Shown here in pieces: positions 9,025 through 18,286 of a DNA stretch of 64,000 nt. The DNA lies in the NCBI GenBank assembly GCA_002293125.1, contig DBCR01000018.1:9372-73371 (forward strand), read 5' to 3'. The notes below the pieces were generated by a model. It saw only the letters and a program-made list of their open reading frames with translations. It ran no database searches and had not been told where the DNA came from. The stretch's first letter is position 1. Every line of letters starts with the position of its first letter. The position numbers were made by a program, and so were the translations under genes. The stretch comes from Opitutia bacterium UBA953. Its GTDB lineage: Bacteria; Verrucomicrobiota; Verrucomicrobiia; Opitutales; UBA953.

Positions 9025-9044
9025 GGTCGGTCTGATCGATCAAG

Positions 9045-9082
9045 AAGAAGGGCGTCCCGGTTCGGGACGCCCTTCTTGTTTT
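9045..9082 (+). terminator. Strong terminator after argG
   Basis: A perfect 15-bp stem has arms at 9045-9059 and 9063-9077, a 3-nt loop and a GTTTT tail. It separates argG from the oppositely oriented tRNA-Cys. Its left flank is purine-rich, so activity on the reverse strand after the tRNA is less certain. Confidence 0.9.
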
Positions 9083-9086
9083 AAAC

Positions 9087-9161
9087 TGGAGGCGCGGGTC
9101 GGAATTGAACCGACGCATGGGGCTTTTGCAGAGCCCGGCCTTACCACTTGGCTACCGCGCC
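9087..9161 (-). tRNA. tRNA-Cys (GCA)
   Basis: A 75-nt cloverleaf reads on the reverse strand. The acceptor GGCGCGG pairs with CCGCGCC, the anticodon loop CTGCAAA gives anticodon GCA, the T-arm is GTCGG/CCGAC, and a U73 discriminator precedes an encoded CCA. U73 is a known identity element for cysteinyl-tRNA synthetase. D-arm, variable and T-arm lengths are regular. Confidence 0.96.
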
Positions 9162-9261
9162 TGAAGACTGACAGGACCGTAAAATGCCTCCTCGGGGAGG
9201 GCGTTTCAAGGGTTTTGTGCAAGGGCTTCCCTTTGGGCGTTTTCTCGCCTATTAACGAGCC

Positions 9262-9762
9262 ATGAGCCAAGCCCAGCCAGCCTTCCGCGTCGGTCTCGGG
9301 TATGACATCCATCCGCTGGTCGCCGGCCGGCCGTGCATCCTGGGCGGGGTGAACATCCCGTCGCCGGTCGGGCCGGACGGGCATTCGGATGCCGATGTGC
9401 TGCTGCATGCCGTCGCCGACGCGATCCTGGGCGCCGCCGGCCTGCGTGACATCGGTCATTATTTCCCGAACACCGAAGCCTCCCTCAAAGGATTGGATTC
9501 CGCCGTGATCGTGAAGAAGGCCGTCGCCGAGGCCAAGGCGCAGGGTGGCTGGGTGGTCGGCAATGTTGATATCGTGATCATCGGGGAGCGCCCGAAGGTC
9601 ATGGCGCACGTCGAAGCGATGAAGGTCAACGTGGCCGGAATCATCGGAATTTCCCCTTCCCAGGTGGGCATCAAGGCCACGACCAACGAAGGGATGGACT
9701 CGATCGGGCAGGGGAAAGCCCTCGCCGTTCAGGCGATTTGCCTCGTTTTTAAAGGTGTTTAG
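9262..9762 (+). CDS. ispF: 2-C-methyl-D-erythritol 2,4-cyclodiphosphate synthase
   Basis: A 166-residue IspF of the non-mevalonate isoprenoid pathway. It cyclises CDP-ME-2-phosphate to MEcPP with loss of CMP. GLGYDIHPL supplies the Asp-x-His metal ligands, PDGHSDADVLLHAVADAILGAAGLRDIGHYFP is spread over the active site, and ATTNEGMDSIGQGKALAVQA is the C-terminal cytidine-binding segment. That last motif usually reads TTTEGLGFTG, so this copy is slightly divergent there. ispD is not adjacent. It is read in the same direction as the arg genes but separated from them by the tRNA. Confidence 0.94.
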   Translation: MSQAQPAFRVGLGYDIHPLVAGRPCILGGVNIPSPVGPDGHSDADVLLHAVADAILGAAGLRDIGHYFPNTEASLKGLDSAVIVKKAVAEAKAQGGWVVGNVDIVIIGERPKVMAHVEAMKVNVAGIIGISPSQVGIKATTNEGMDSIGQGKALAVQAICLVFKGV

Positions 9763-9767
9763 GGGCG

Positions 9768-9813
9768 TTTTAAGGCCATCTTAAGGTTCGGGCTTGTGTT
9801 TTTGGCCTTAAAA
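9768..9813. promoter_or_regulatory. Inverted repeat between ispF and ndk
   Basis: TTTTAAGGCC at 9768-9777 is exactly repeated in inverted form as GGCCTTAAAA at 9804-9813, with a 26-nt spacer. There is no T-run behind the right arm, so it is a poor terminator. It could be a protein-binding site or mRNA fold in the ndk leader. Function unknown. Confidence 0.3.
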
Positions 9814-9851
9814 TCGAATAGTGAACGACCCTTAAGTACGAGGGGCACCCT

Positions 9852-10286
9852 ATGGAAAAGACTCTCATCATCCTTAAGCCCGACTGCATGGAGCGCCGTC
9901 TCTGCGGCACCGTCCTCGCCCGCTTCGAAGCCGCCGGCTTCGAAATCCAGGCCAGCAAGATGACCCGCCTCACGTCGGCTCAGCTTCGCGAGCATTACGC
10001 CCACGTCGCCGACAAGCCCTTCTACCCGGAGATCGAGGCCTTCATGTCCTCCCGTCCGGTGATCGTCGCCGTCCTCGTCGGCGACAACGTCATCTCCCGC
10101 GTCCGCGAACTTCTCGGACCGACTAATTCTAAAGTGGCTCCTAAGGGCACCATCCGTGGCGATTTCGGCACCGAGATGATGCGTAATGTTTGCCACGCCT
10201 CCGACAGCCCCGCTGCCGCGGATGCCGAGGTTCGCCGTTTCTTCCGTCCTGACGAAGTTTTCGCCCCCGAGGCGAGCCGAGTCTAA
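9852..10286 (+). CDS. ndk: Nucleoside diphosphate kinase
   Basis: A 144-residue NDK, normal size. It equilibrates NTPs and NDPs through a phosphohistidine. TLIILKPDCMERRLCG is the N-terminal nucleotide-binding segment (usually KPDAV), GTIRGDFG precedes the active site, and NVCHASDS holds the catalytic His (family consensus NxxHGSDS, with Ala replacing Gly here). A clear terminator follows immediately, and an inverted repeat lies upstream, suggesting a single-gene unit. Confidence 0.95.
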   Translation: MEKTLIILKPDCMERRLCGTVLARFEAAGFEIQASKMTRLTSAQLREHYAHVADKPFYPEIEAFMSSRPVIVAVLVGDNVISRVRELLGPTNSKVAPKGTIRGDFGTEMMRNVCHASDSPAAADAEVRRFFRPDEVFAPEASRV

Positions 10287-10302
10287 GCGAAAGCATAGCA
10301 AA

Positions 10303-10340
10303 ATAAGCCCCGCGGTTCGCGCTGCGGGGCTTATCTGTTT
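10303..10340 (+). terminator. Terminator after ndk
   Basis: ATAAGCCCCGC at 10303-10313 pairs with GCGGGGCTTAT at 10324-10334, followed by CTGTTT. Confidence 0.85.
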
Positions 10341-10373
10341 GGCAGGTGAACGACCGGCGGCCATTTTGCCTGC

Positions 10374-11051
10374 ATGGAGTTTCATTGCCCAGGTTGCGGC
10401 CTACCGATCGAGGTGGCCGACCTCGCGCCGGCCCAGGGTGTCGCGGTCTGTCGCTTCTGTGAGAAGCCTTATCCTTTGGCGGCGTGCCAGCAGGCCGTAC
10501 CGTATGAGCAGCGCAACATCGTGCCAGAGCAGGTGCTGCCGAAAGGCGTGGTGCTCGCGGAGACCATGGACGGCTTCCGGCTGACGCTTTCGACCCGCAG
10601 TTGCATCGCCTTCTTCCTGGTCCCCTTCACCATGTTTTGGGCGGGCGGATCTGTCGGCGGCATCTACGGCATGCAGATCGCCAAGGGAGAGTTTGATCTC
10701 GTGATGTCGCTTTTCGGTCTGCCGTTCCTCGCCGGCTCGGTCCTCCTCATCGCCATCACCGTCATGGCCGTAGCCGGAAGCTGCGTGGTCGAATTGGCCG
10801 GAGGTAAGTTCTCGATTCGTACGGGAGCCTTAGGGGTCTACCGGACCCAATCAGCCGCCTGGGACGACGTGGTTTCCTGCCGCCTCACCGAGGCGACGAG
10901 TCGCGGGCGCAGCTCTTACACGACCACCTATCAGGTCGAGGTCGAGGTCGAGGGTGGCAAGCCGCTCAGGTTCGGGGGCACCGGGGCCGAGCGCGAGACG
11001 GTGCTGTGGCTCAGTCGCTTCTTGGCCGGCCGAATCCAGCGCGGGCGATAA
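10374..11051 (+). CDS. Uncharacterised membrane protein with N-terminal zinc-ribbon
   Basis: A 225-residue protein I do not recognise as a named family. Residues 1-30 hold two CxxC pairs (CPGCGL and CRFCEK), a likely zinc ribbon. Two hydrophobic segments follow, roughly residues 75-100 (ending near GGIYG) and 112-140 (LPFLAGSVLLIAITVMAV). The soluble C-terminal part (about 145-220) has a beta-rich, PH-like feel, with a Ser/Thr patch RGRSSYTTTYQVEVEVE. The topology suggests a membrane anchor carrying cytoplasmic domains at both ends. It sits between ndk and serS with no obvious functional link. Confidence 0.65.
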   Translation: MEFHCPGCGLPIEVADLAPAQGVAVCRFCEKPYPLAACQQAVPYEQRNIVPEQVLPKGVVLAETMDGFRLTLSTRSCIAFFLVPFTMFWAGGSVGGIYGMQIAKGEFDLVMSLFGLPFLAGSVLLIAITVMAVAGSCVVELAGGKFSIRTGALGVYRTQSAAWDDVVSCRLTEATSRGRSSYTTTYQVEVEVEGGKPLRFGGTGAERETVLWLSRFLAGRIQRGR

Positions 11052-11094
11052 TTCCCCGTTGCCCTTGGGCGGGTGATTTGGGCAAAGTCGGCCT

Positions 11095-12363
11095 ATGCTG
11101 GATTCCAAGTTCCTCCGCGAAAACATCGACCTCGTCCGCAAGGGCGTCGCCCGGAAGAAGTTCCAGGTCGACCTCGACGCCGTGCTGGCCGCCGACGAAG
11201 CCCGCCGCCACGCGGTGGCGGAGTTCGAGGTCGCCCGTTCCGCGCAGAACGCCGCGAACAAGGAGATGGCCGCGATGCCGAAGGGCTCGCCGGAATTCCA
11301 GGCCAAGGTCGCCGAGATGAAGTCCGCTTCCGCCAAGGTGAAGGAGCTGGAGAAGAAGGTCTCGGAGGCCGAAGAGCAGATGAAGGTCGTCGCGCTTTCC
11401 GTGCCGAACATCCCGCACGATAGCGTGCCCGAAGGCCGCACCGAGGCCGACAACAAGGTCATCCTCGAATGGGGCGACCACGCGAAGCTCATCTCCCCCG
11501 CGGCCAAGCCGCACTGGGACATCGCCTGGTTCAGCAAGGCGATCGACTTCGAACGCGGCGTCAAGGTCACCGGCGCGGGCTTCCCGTTCTATATCGGCGA
11601 CATGGCCCGCCTGGTCCGTGCGCTGATCCAGTACTTCCTCGAAGAAGCCGGCGCCAACGGCTACACCGAGGTCCACGCCCCGTTGCTCGTCAACGCCGCC
11701 TCCGCCACCGCCACCGGCCAGCTGCCCGACAAGGAGGGGCAGATGTACCACGCGCAGACCGACGATTTCTACCTGATCCCGACGGCCGAGGTGCCCGTCA
11801 CGAACTTCTTCCGCGACGAGATCCTCGACGAGGCCTCCCTGCCGGTGAAGCGTGTCGGCTACACGCCGTGTTTCCGCCGCGAAGCAGGTAGCTGGGGTGC
11901 GCATGTGCGCGGCCTGAACCGTCTGCACCAGTTCGACAAGGTCGAGCTCGTGAAGTGGACGCACCCCGACAAGTCCTTCGAAGAACTCGAGCTCCTGCGT
12001 GGCGACGCCGAGCGCTTGCTCCAGAAGCTCAACCTGCCGTACCGCGTGCTGATGATCTGTGCCGGCGACATCGGCTTCTCCCACAGCAAGCAGTATGACC
12101 TCGAGGTGTGGGCTGGCGGCCAGAAGCGCTGGCTCGAGGTCTCGAGTTGCTCCAACTTTACCGACTTCCAGGCCCGACGTGCGGGGATACGATTCCGCCC
12201 GAAGGATGGAAAGCCGGAGTTCGTACACACCCTTAACGGTTCCGGCCTCGGTCTGCCCCGCGTCCTCGCCGCCATCTTGGAGAATAATCTCCAGGCTGAC
12301 GGTACCGTCCGCGTGCCCGAGGCGCTCCGTCGCTGGTACGGCAAGGACACGCTGTCGTTCTGA
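11095..12363 (+). CDS. serS: Serine-tRNA ligase
   Basis: A 422-residue class II aminoacyl-tRNA synthetase. Residues 1-110 form the two-helix coiled-coil arm that recognises the long variable arm of tRNA-Ser (starting MLDSKFLRENIDLVRKGVA). Class II motif 2 is seen at RVGYTPCFRREAGSWG, and motif 3 at NGSGLGLPRVLAAILE with its conserved Arg. IPTAEVPVTNFFRDEI is the Ser-binding region. It also charges tRNA-Sec where present. No T-box or other leader is evident in the 43 nt upstream. Confidence 0.97.
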   Translation: MLDSKFLRENIDLVRKGVARKKFQVDLDAVLAADEARRHAVAEFEVARSAQNAANKEMAAMPKGSPEFQAKVAEMKSASAKVKELEKKVSEAEEQMKVVALSVPNIPHDSVPEGRTEADNKVILEWGDHAKLISPAAKPHWDIAWFSKAIDFERGVKVTGAGFPFYIGDMARLVRALIQYFLEEAGANGYTEVHAPLLVNAASATATGQLPDKEGQMYHAQTDDFYLIPTAEVPVTNFFRDEILDEASLPVKRVGYTPCFRREAGSWGAHVRGLNRLHQFDKVELVKWTHPDKSFEELELLRGDAERLLQKLNLPYRVLMICAGDIGFSHSKQYDLEVWAGGQKRWLEVSSCSNFTDFQARRAGIRFRPKDGKPEFVHTLNGSGLGLPRVLAAILENNLQADGTVRVPEALRRWYGKDTLSF

Positions 12364-12416
12364 CGTTCGCTTTGGATTGGCAGGGCTTCGGTGTGACGTA
12401 GTCTGACCGCGTGCCG

Positions 12417-13805
12417 ATGAGCCTGCCCACTCCCGATGCCTTGCGCGCGGCTGCTTTACGTTTGCCACGCTTGCCGTCGGCACCGGCCTCGTCCGGCCCC
12501 ATTGCCGTCGCGGTTTCGGGCGGCGCGGATTCGGTCTACTTGCTCTGTGCGCTCTGGGCGGACGAAGGCGTGCGGCGGAGATTACACGTCCTACACTTCG
12601 ATCACCGGGCGCGGGGCGAAGCTTCGGCGGAGGACGCGCGTTTCGTCTTGGCCCTATGCGCCGCCCTCGACGTAACTTGCGTGCTTGGAATGAGGGCAGA
12701 GCAGGGGGGCGCTTCGGAGGCGGACCTGCGTTCGGCCCGCGACGCGTTCTTCGCCGAACAGCGTCAGGCTCTTGGTTTCGAACTGCTTTGCACCGCACAT
12801 CATCTCGACGACGTCGTCGAGAACGCACTGCTCCGCCTTGCTCGCGGCGCTGGGCTCGCCGGACTCGCCGCCCCGCGGGTACTGCAGGACTTCCGCGATG
12901 CCCATCGCCGCTGGCGTCCGCTGATCGCCGCAGGCATCGCGAAGCCCGCCTTGCTGGCTTCGCTTCAGACCGCTGGCATCCCTTGGCGTGAAGATGCGAC
13001 GAACGTTCTGCCCATCGCGGCCCGCAATCGCATCCGTGCTTGGCTCGCCGAGGGCGGCGAAGCGGCCTTGGGCGCAGGATATGCCGATGGGTTCGCGCGT
13101 TCTGCCCGCATTATCGGTGAGGCCCAGGCGGCCTTGGTCTGCTGGGCCCGGGAGCTGGGTTGTGTCATTCGTTCCGACGGCACCATGCCCGTCTCCTCGT
13201 TGCGTGGCCGACCTGAGTCCTTGGCCCAGGAGTGCTTGCGGGAGTTTCTCCATCACCATGAAATCTCCGACCCCGGCACGAAATCACTTTTACCGCTCAC
13301 CTCGGCGATTGTCGTCGGGAGTGACGCCCAATCCGCCGTGCGCGGGATCGTCGTGCGGGTGAAGGGCGGAGAACTTTCTGTTCTGAAGGAGATGGCACCC
13401 TTCGGTCCGGATGAGCGGTGCTTGCTGATGGGTTCGCCTGATGACGAAGGCGGCTTGCTTGCCGAAATCGTGGAAGTCGACGCGACCCTGTGGGCAAGCC
13501 TGTGCCGCGGCGAAATCTCCCCTGCGAAGGAGGTCTACGTCGTGGCGCCGGTTGAGGCGCTTGTTTGGCGAGGGCGAAAGGAAGGCGATCGCTATCAGCC
13601 GCTCGGCACATCCGGGTCGGCCAAACTGTCGGACCTTCTCATCAACCGTAAAATCCCCGCGGAAAGGCGGGAAGCCCTCCCGGTGGTGTTGGCCGGTTCC
13701 GAGATTCTCTGGGTGCCGGGCCTGCCGCCAGCCGAGTCCGGCCGTCTGGCCGGGCCTACGAAGGGGGCTCTCCGGTTGACTTGGCTTGGCCTCTGCTTAA
13801 GTTAA
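12417..13805 (+). CDS. tilS: tRNA(Ile)-lysidine synthase
   Basis: An approximately 462-residue TilS. It attaches lysine to C34 of the CAU-anticodon tRNA-Ile so that it reads AUA. The PP-loop AVSGGADSVYLL lies at the N-terminus, HHLDDVVENALLRLARGAGL is the conserved core, and GIPWREDATN with the following RNRIR matches the lysine-binding segment. The C-terminal domain has GDRYQPLG and KLSDLLINRKIPAERR. An in-frame GTG at 12411 is an alternative start two codons upstream. It lies 11 nt before ftsH, an order (tilS-ftsH) that is common across bacteria. Confidence 0.93.
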   Translation: MSLPTPDALRAAALRLPRLPSAPASSGPIAVAVSGGADSVYLLCALWADEGVRRRLHVLHFDHRARGEASAEDARFVLALCAALDVTCVLGMRAEQGGASEADLRSARDAFFAEQRQALGFELLCTAHHLDDVVENALLRLARGAGLAGLAAPRVLQDFRDAHRRWRPLIAAGIAKPALLASLQTAGIPWREDATNVLPIAARNRIRAWLAEGGEAALGAGYADGFARSARIIGEAQAALVCWARELGCVIRSDGTMPVSSLRGRPESLAQECLREFLHHHEISDPGTKSLLPLTSAIVVGSDAQSAVRGIVVRVKGGELSVLKEMAPFGPDERCLLMGSPDDEGGLLAEIVEVDATLWASLCRGEISPAKEVYVVAPVEALVWRGRKEGDRYQPLGTSGSAKLSDLLINRKIPAERREALPVVLAGSEILWVPGLPPAESGRLAGPTKGALRLTWLGLCLS

Positions 13806-13816
13806 ACCTTCTGCCC

Positions 13817-15817
13817 ATGAGTCAAAACGACCAGCCGGATGATAATAAAAACGGTCCCCGCTTGAACGCCAAACCCGTGCTGGTCTGGCTGCTTTTGATG
13901 GCCGCCATCATCGCCCTTTTCAATTTTCCGGGCGCGGAGTCCCGTAACGCCGTCCAGAAGCTGGAGGTTACCCAGGTGCTCGCTTACGCCCAGGAGAAGA
14001 AGATCAAGAACCTTACGATTCAGCCTAACCCGACCGGCGGTAACAATCGCTGGGTACACATCACGGGAGAACTCGAAGTCGCGGGCGCCAAGGAAGACGA
14101 AAAGACGCGCTTCTTCGCCGATGGCAGTCTGACCGAAAAGGCATTCGAGGCGCTCCAAGCTTCCGTCTCTCGCGACTCTTTTAAGGAACTTCCCGCCCAG
14201 ACGGGTTGGACGATGTTCCTCTACAACGTCCTGCCCACGCTCCTCATCTCGGGGGTGGTGCTGTTCATGATGTACCGGTTCCTTAAGAACGCCAACCGCG
14301 GCGCGATGCAGTTCGCGAAATCCCGCGCGCGTCTTAACTCCACCGATAAGGAATCCACGACCTTCAAGGACGTCGCGGGCTGCGATGAGGCCAAGGAAGA
14401 GGTGAAGGAGATCGTCGACTTCCTGAAGGACCCTAAGCGTTTCACCAAGATCGGCGCGAACATCCCGAAGGGGGTGCTGATGGTTGGCCCTCCTGGCACG
14501 GGTAAGACCCTGCTCGCCCGCGCCGTCGCCGGCGAGGCCGGCGTGCCTTTCCTCAGCATCAGCGGGTCGGATTTCGTCGAGATGTTCGTCGGCGTCGGGG
14601 CCGCCCGCGTGCGCGACACCTTTGAACAGGCCCGCAAACTCGCCCCCTGCATCATCTTCATCGATGAGATCGACGCGGTCGGTCGCCAGCGCGGCGCTGG
14701 TGTCGGCGGCGGCAACGACGAACGCGAGCAGACCCTCAACTCCTTGCTCGTCGAGATGGATGGTTTCGATGGCCAGGCTGGCGTGATCGTCATCGGCGCC
14801 ACCAACCGCTCCGACGTCCTCGACTCCGCCTTGCTCCGTCCGGGCCGCTTCGATCGCCAAGTCTTCGTCGACCTGCCCGACTTGCGTGGTCGCGAGGCCG
14901 TCCTGGCCGTGCACGCCAAGCGTTTCCAGCTCGCTCCGTCCGTCGACCTGCAGCGCGTCGCGCGCATCACGACCGGCATGTCCGGCGCCGATCTGGCCAA
15001 TCTCCTCAACGAAGGCGCGCTCCATGCGGGCCGTCGCAATCGCGAGAAGGTCGAGATGTCGGACATCGAGGAAGCCCGCGACAAGATTGCTTACGGCCGC
15101 GAGCGCAAGAAGGTCATGGACGAGTCCGACCTTAAGAACACCGCTTACCACGAGGCTGGGCACGCCGTGGTGCAGGCCCTCATCGACGACGGCGCGCTGC
15201 CTCTCCACAAGGTCACCATCATCCCGCGCGGACGCGCCCTCGGCATGGCTATGCTCATGCCGACCAAGGAAATCCTCGGTTACTCCCGCAAGCGCCTGCT
15301 CGATTACATCTGCATGGCCATGGCTGGCCGCATCGGCGAGAAGGTGATCTCTGGCGAGATCTCCAACGGGGCCTCGAGCGACATCAAGCAAGCCACGCGT
15401 TTCGCACGCCAGATGGTCTGCGACTGGGGCATGAGCGACCTAGGTCCCATCGCCTTCGGCGAAAATTCGGACACCGTCTTCCTTGGTCGTGAGATTTCGC
15501 GCACCCAGAATCACAGCGACGCCACCGCGCGCCGTATCGATGAGGCCATCTCCGCCATCGTGCAGGAGCAGTACGCCCGCGCCGAGAAGCTCATCGCCGA
15601 CAACGCCGAAGCCCACCGCAAGATCGCCGAGGCGCTTCTGCTGTACGAGACCCTCGACGGCGTGCACGTGATGGAAATCCTGAAGACTGGTTCCATCCAG
15701 ACGCCCATCGCCGGTCCCGTCGTGGCGGCTGCTCCGGCGGCGGACGTCGCCCACTCTCCGGCTAGCCCAGCCGCCGACGCTGGTCCCGGCCTGCAGTCCT
15801 CGCCCAGCCCCGCTTGA
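13817..15817 (+). CDS. ftsH: ATP-dependent zinc metalloprotease FtsH
   Basis: A 666-residue membrane AAA+ protease that removes misfolded membrane proteins and some regulators. Two membrane spans (VLVWLLLMAAIIALFNF near residue 25 and TMFLYNVLPTLLISGVVLFM near 145) flank a periplasmic domain. Walker A is GPPGTGKT, Walker B IIFIDEID, and the second region of homology TNRSDVLDSALLRPGRFDR. The protease zinc site is HEAGHAVVQA. The Ala/Pro-rich tail after about residue 625 looks disordered. The ATG at 13817 is preferred over 13781, which would sit inside tilS. Confidence 0.97.
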   Translation: MSQNDQPDDNKNGPRLNAKPVLVWLLLMAAIIALFNFPGAESRNAVQKLEVTQVLAYAQEKKIKNLTIQPNPTGGNNRWVHITGELEVAGAKEDEKTRFFADGSLTEKAFEALQASVSRDSFKELPAQTGWTMFLYNVLPTLLISGVVLFMMYRFLKNANRGAMQFAKSRARLNSTDKESTTFKDVAGCDEAKEEVKEIVDFLKDPKRFTKIGANIPKGVLMVGPPGTGKTLLARAVAGEAGVPFLSISGSDFVEMFVGVGAARVRDTFEQARKLAPCIIFIDEIDAVGRQRGAGVGGGNDEREQTLNSLLVEMDGFDGQAGVIVIGATNRSDVLDSALLRPGRFDRQVFVDLPDLRGREAVLAVHAKRFQLAPSVDLQRVARITTGMSGADLANLLNEGALHAGRRNREKVEMSDIEEARDKIAYGRERKKVMDESDLKNTAYHEAGHAVVQALIDDGALPLHKVTIIPRGRALGMAMLMPTKEILGYSRKRLLDYICMAMAGRIGEKVISGEISNGASSDIKQATRFARQMVCDWGMSDLGPIAFGENSDTVFLGREISRTQNHSDATARRIDEAISAIVQEQYARAEKLIADNAEAHRKIAEALLLYETLDGVHVMEILKTGSIQTPIAGPVVAAAPAADVAHSPASPAADAGPGLQSSPSPA

Positions 15818-15854
15818 GGTTTGCCCTCGGCTGGCCGGGAAGGTAGGGTGGGGC

Positions 15855-16430
15855 ATGGTCATCGGACTCACGGGCGGTATCGGCTGCGGTAAATCCGCGG
15901 CGGCCGCCTGCTTTGCCGAGCTCGGCTTCAACGTGGTCGACGCCGATCAACTGGCGCGGCAGGTGTTGGAGTCCGCTCGTTGCATGAGCCAGCTGCGGGC
16001 CCGTTGGGGCGACGCCTGCCTGGGGGCGGAGGGCCGGCCTAATCGCCGATGGATCGCGACCAAAGTTTTCGACGACCCGGCGGAACGGGCCTTCCTCGAG
16101 GGCCTGACGCATCCCGAGGTGGCCCGACTTCGGCAGGCGGCCGTGGTAGATACGAAACGGCATCACGTGGTCGAGATTCCGCTCCTTTTTGAAAAAAACC
16201 TGACGACAGGATTCGAGTTCATCGTGTGCGTCGCTTGCTCCGAAGAGACACGTCGGTCCCGCCTGCTTAAAAAGGGCCTCGCCGATGAGGATATTTCACG
16301 CCGTACCGCTTCACAAATGCCTCTTGCGGAGAAGGTTAAGCGCTCGGATGTCGTCTTTTGGAACGACGGTGAGCTGGAATTCCTGCGTGCGCAGGTCGCG
16401 GTGCTGGTCGACCGGCTTCCAGTCGCGTAA
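15855..16430 (+). CDS. coaE: Dephospho-CoA kinase
   Basis: A 191-residue P-loop kinase that adds the 3'-phosphate in the last step of coenzyme A synthesis. It starts MVIGLTGGIGCGKSAAA (Walker A GGIGCGKS), has VVDADQLARQVLE (substrate Asp), and HHVVEIPLLFEKNL, the conserved PLLFE segment. RLLKKGLADEDISRRTASQMPLAEK is the lid region with its Arg residues. It lies 37 nt after ftsH on the same strand and just before the pilus genes. Confidence 0.94.
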   Translation: MVIGLTGGIGCGKSAAAACFAELGFNVVDADQLARQVLESARCMSQLRARWGDACLGAEGRPNRRWIATKVFDDPAERAFLEGLTHPEVARLRQAAVVDTKRHHVVEIPLLFEKNLTTGFEFIVCVACSEETRRSRLLKKGLADEDISRRTASQMPLAEKVKRSDVVFWNDGELEFLRAQVAVLVDRLPVA

Positions 16431-16497
16431 ATACGGCCATCTTTGGTTAATTTGCGGTTGCGGGCAAGGTGCCCCGATTTAGGGTGATTTTTCCCCA

Positions 16498-18282
16498 TTG
16501 TTCTCCTCTCTGAGGAACAATCTCCCTACCCTATCTTCCGCTCCGGATTTCCCCACTGTGACGACCGCCGACGACTACGTCATCCAATTCATTCAGGACA
16601 AGGGACTGGTGTCTCTTGCCGATGTGACCGAGGCCCGCGCCGCCATTGAGCCCGTCCCGGATGGCCAGAATGCCGACACCCTCGCCATCGCCAAGTTGGT
16701 CGAGACTAACAAGGTCGCGTGGACTAAGATTACGTCCGCCCTCAGCCAGGAGTTCGACATGGAAATCGTGGATGTCGCGCAGGTCACGCCCTCCGATGAC
16801 ATCCTGAAGCTCATCAGCCGCGAACAGGCCGAGAAACATAACATCCTGCCGCTCCAGATGGACGGTACCGAGCTGCTCTTGGCTATCTCGGATCCGCTCG
16901 ACACGGAGACCATCGATTCCATCTCGCGCGTGCTCAAGCTCGCCATCAACCCCAAGCTGGCTCCACCGGACGCCCTAAAGGAAGCCATTTCACGCTGTTA
17001 TAACGGCGGTCAGATTGGCGGGTCCAATTCCTATTCCGACATCCTGGGCAAGGGCGGCGACGACGGCCTATCCGTCGAGCTCCCGCAAGGCGGCGACGTC
17101 AAGGAAGACGACGCGCCGATCATTCGTTACGTCAACTCGCTCATCGTCGACGCCATCCGTCGCAAGGCTTCAGACATCCACCTCGAGCCTCTGGAGAAGC
17201 GTTTCCGAGTCCGTTTCCGTGTCGACGGCGTCCTGCAAGAGATGAAGGGCCCGCCCAAGCGTCTCCAACCTTCGATCATCTCCCGACTCAAGCTCATGGC
17301 GGAAGTCTCGCTCGCCGAGAAGCGGATTCCGCAGGACGGACGCATCCAGGCCCGCACCGGTGGACGCGACATCGACTTGCGCGTCTCGGTGCTCCCGACC
17401 GTCTACGGCGAATCGATCGTCATGCGAATCCTGGACAAGGAGGGCCTCAAGCTGGGCCTCCCGGAGCTGGGTTTCTTCGCCGACGACCAAGCCAAGTTCC
17501 AGGGCCTGATCTCGGGCTCGGATGGCGTCTTCCTTGTCACCGGTCCGACCGGTTCGGGTAAGTCCACCACGCTTTATTCGGCCCTGAACTACATCAACAA
17601 GCCGGACCGGAAGATCATCACCGTCGAAGATCCCGTCGAATACCAGATGGCCGGCATTAACCAGGTGCAGGTGAAGCGCGATGTCGGGATGACCTTCGCC
17701 GCCGCCCTGCGTGCCATGCTTCGACAGGCGCCTAACATCGTGATGATCGGTGAAATCCGAGATTTAGAGACGGCGGAAATCGCGGTCAACGCGGCCCTCA
17801 CCGGCCACATGGTGTTCTCGACCCTGCACACCAATGACTCCGTCAGCTCCGTCACCCGACTCGTCGATATCGGCGTCAAGCCCTTCCTCGTGTCCGCTGC
17901 CTTGCGCGGCGCGCTCGCGCAGCGGCTGGTGCGTCGCAATTGCCAGGCTTGCGCGGCCCCTTATAAGCCGACCACGAAGGAACTTTATTCCATCGGCATG
18001 ACGGAGCAGGACCTCGCCAGCGCCACGCCCATGAAGGGCGCCGGCTGCCCGAAGTGCGGCGAGCGTGGCTACAAGGGCCGTCGCGGCGTCTTCGAGCTTT
18101 TTGTCATCACCGAGGAGGTTCAGGAGATGATTTACGGCGGCTCCAACCTCGTCGACCTCCGCCGTAAGGCCCGCGAGGCTGGCATGCGCACCATGCGCGA
18201 AGACGGCCAGCGTAAGGTCGCCTCGGGCATGACCACCATCGAGGAAGTGCTCGGTGCCACCGTCGCCGACGACATCATCTGA
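16498..18282 (+). CDS. pilB: Type IV pilus assembly ATPase, PilB/GspE family (first copy)
   Basis: A 594-residue secretion ATPase that would power pilus extension or type II-like secretion from the cytoplasmic side. It has an N-terminal MshEN-type domain (about residues 1-170), Walker A GPTGSGKST (near 350), Asp-box EDPVEY, Walker B region IVMIGEIRDLETAEIA, and a tetracysteine zinc element CQAC...CPKC (about 481-520). The start is uncertain: TTG at 16498 gives this length, and an in-frame GTG at 16558 would remove 20 residues. pilT starts 4 nt after its stop, so the genes are coupled. Confidence 0.88.
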   Translation: MFSSLRNNLPTLSSAPDFPTVTTADDYVIQFIQDKGLVSLADVTEARAAIEPVPDGQNADTLAIAKLVETNKVAWTKITSALSQEFDMEIVDVAQVTPSDDILKLISREQAEKHNILPLQMDGTELLLAISDPLDTETIDSISRVLKLAINPKLAPPDALKEAISRCYNGGQIGGSNSYSDILGKGGDDGLSVELPQGGDVKEDDAPIIRYVNSLIVDAIRRKASDIHLEPLEKRFRVRFRVDGVLQEMKGPPKRLQPSIISRLKLMAEVSLAEKRIPQDGRIQARTGGRDIDLRVSVLPTVYGESIVMRILDKEGLKLGLPELGFFADDQAKFQGLISGSDGVFLVTGPTGSGKSTTLYSALNYINKPDRKIITVEDPVEYQMAGINQVQVKRDVGMTFAAALRAMLRQAPNIVMIGEIRDLETAEIAVNAALTGHMVFSTLHTNDSVSSVTRLVDIGVKPFLVSAALRGALAQRLVRRNCQACAAPYKPTTKELYSIGMTEQDLASATPMKGAGCPKCGERGYKGRRGVFELFVITEEVQEMIYGGSNLVDLRRKAREAGMRTMREDGQRKVASGMTTIEEVLGATVADDII

Positions 18283-18286
18283 CCCT

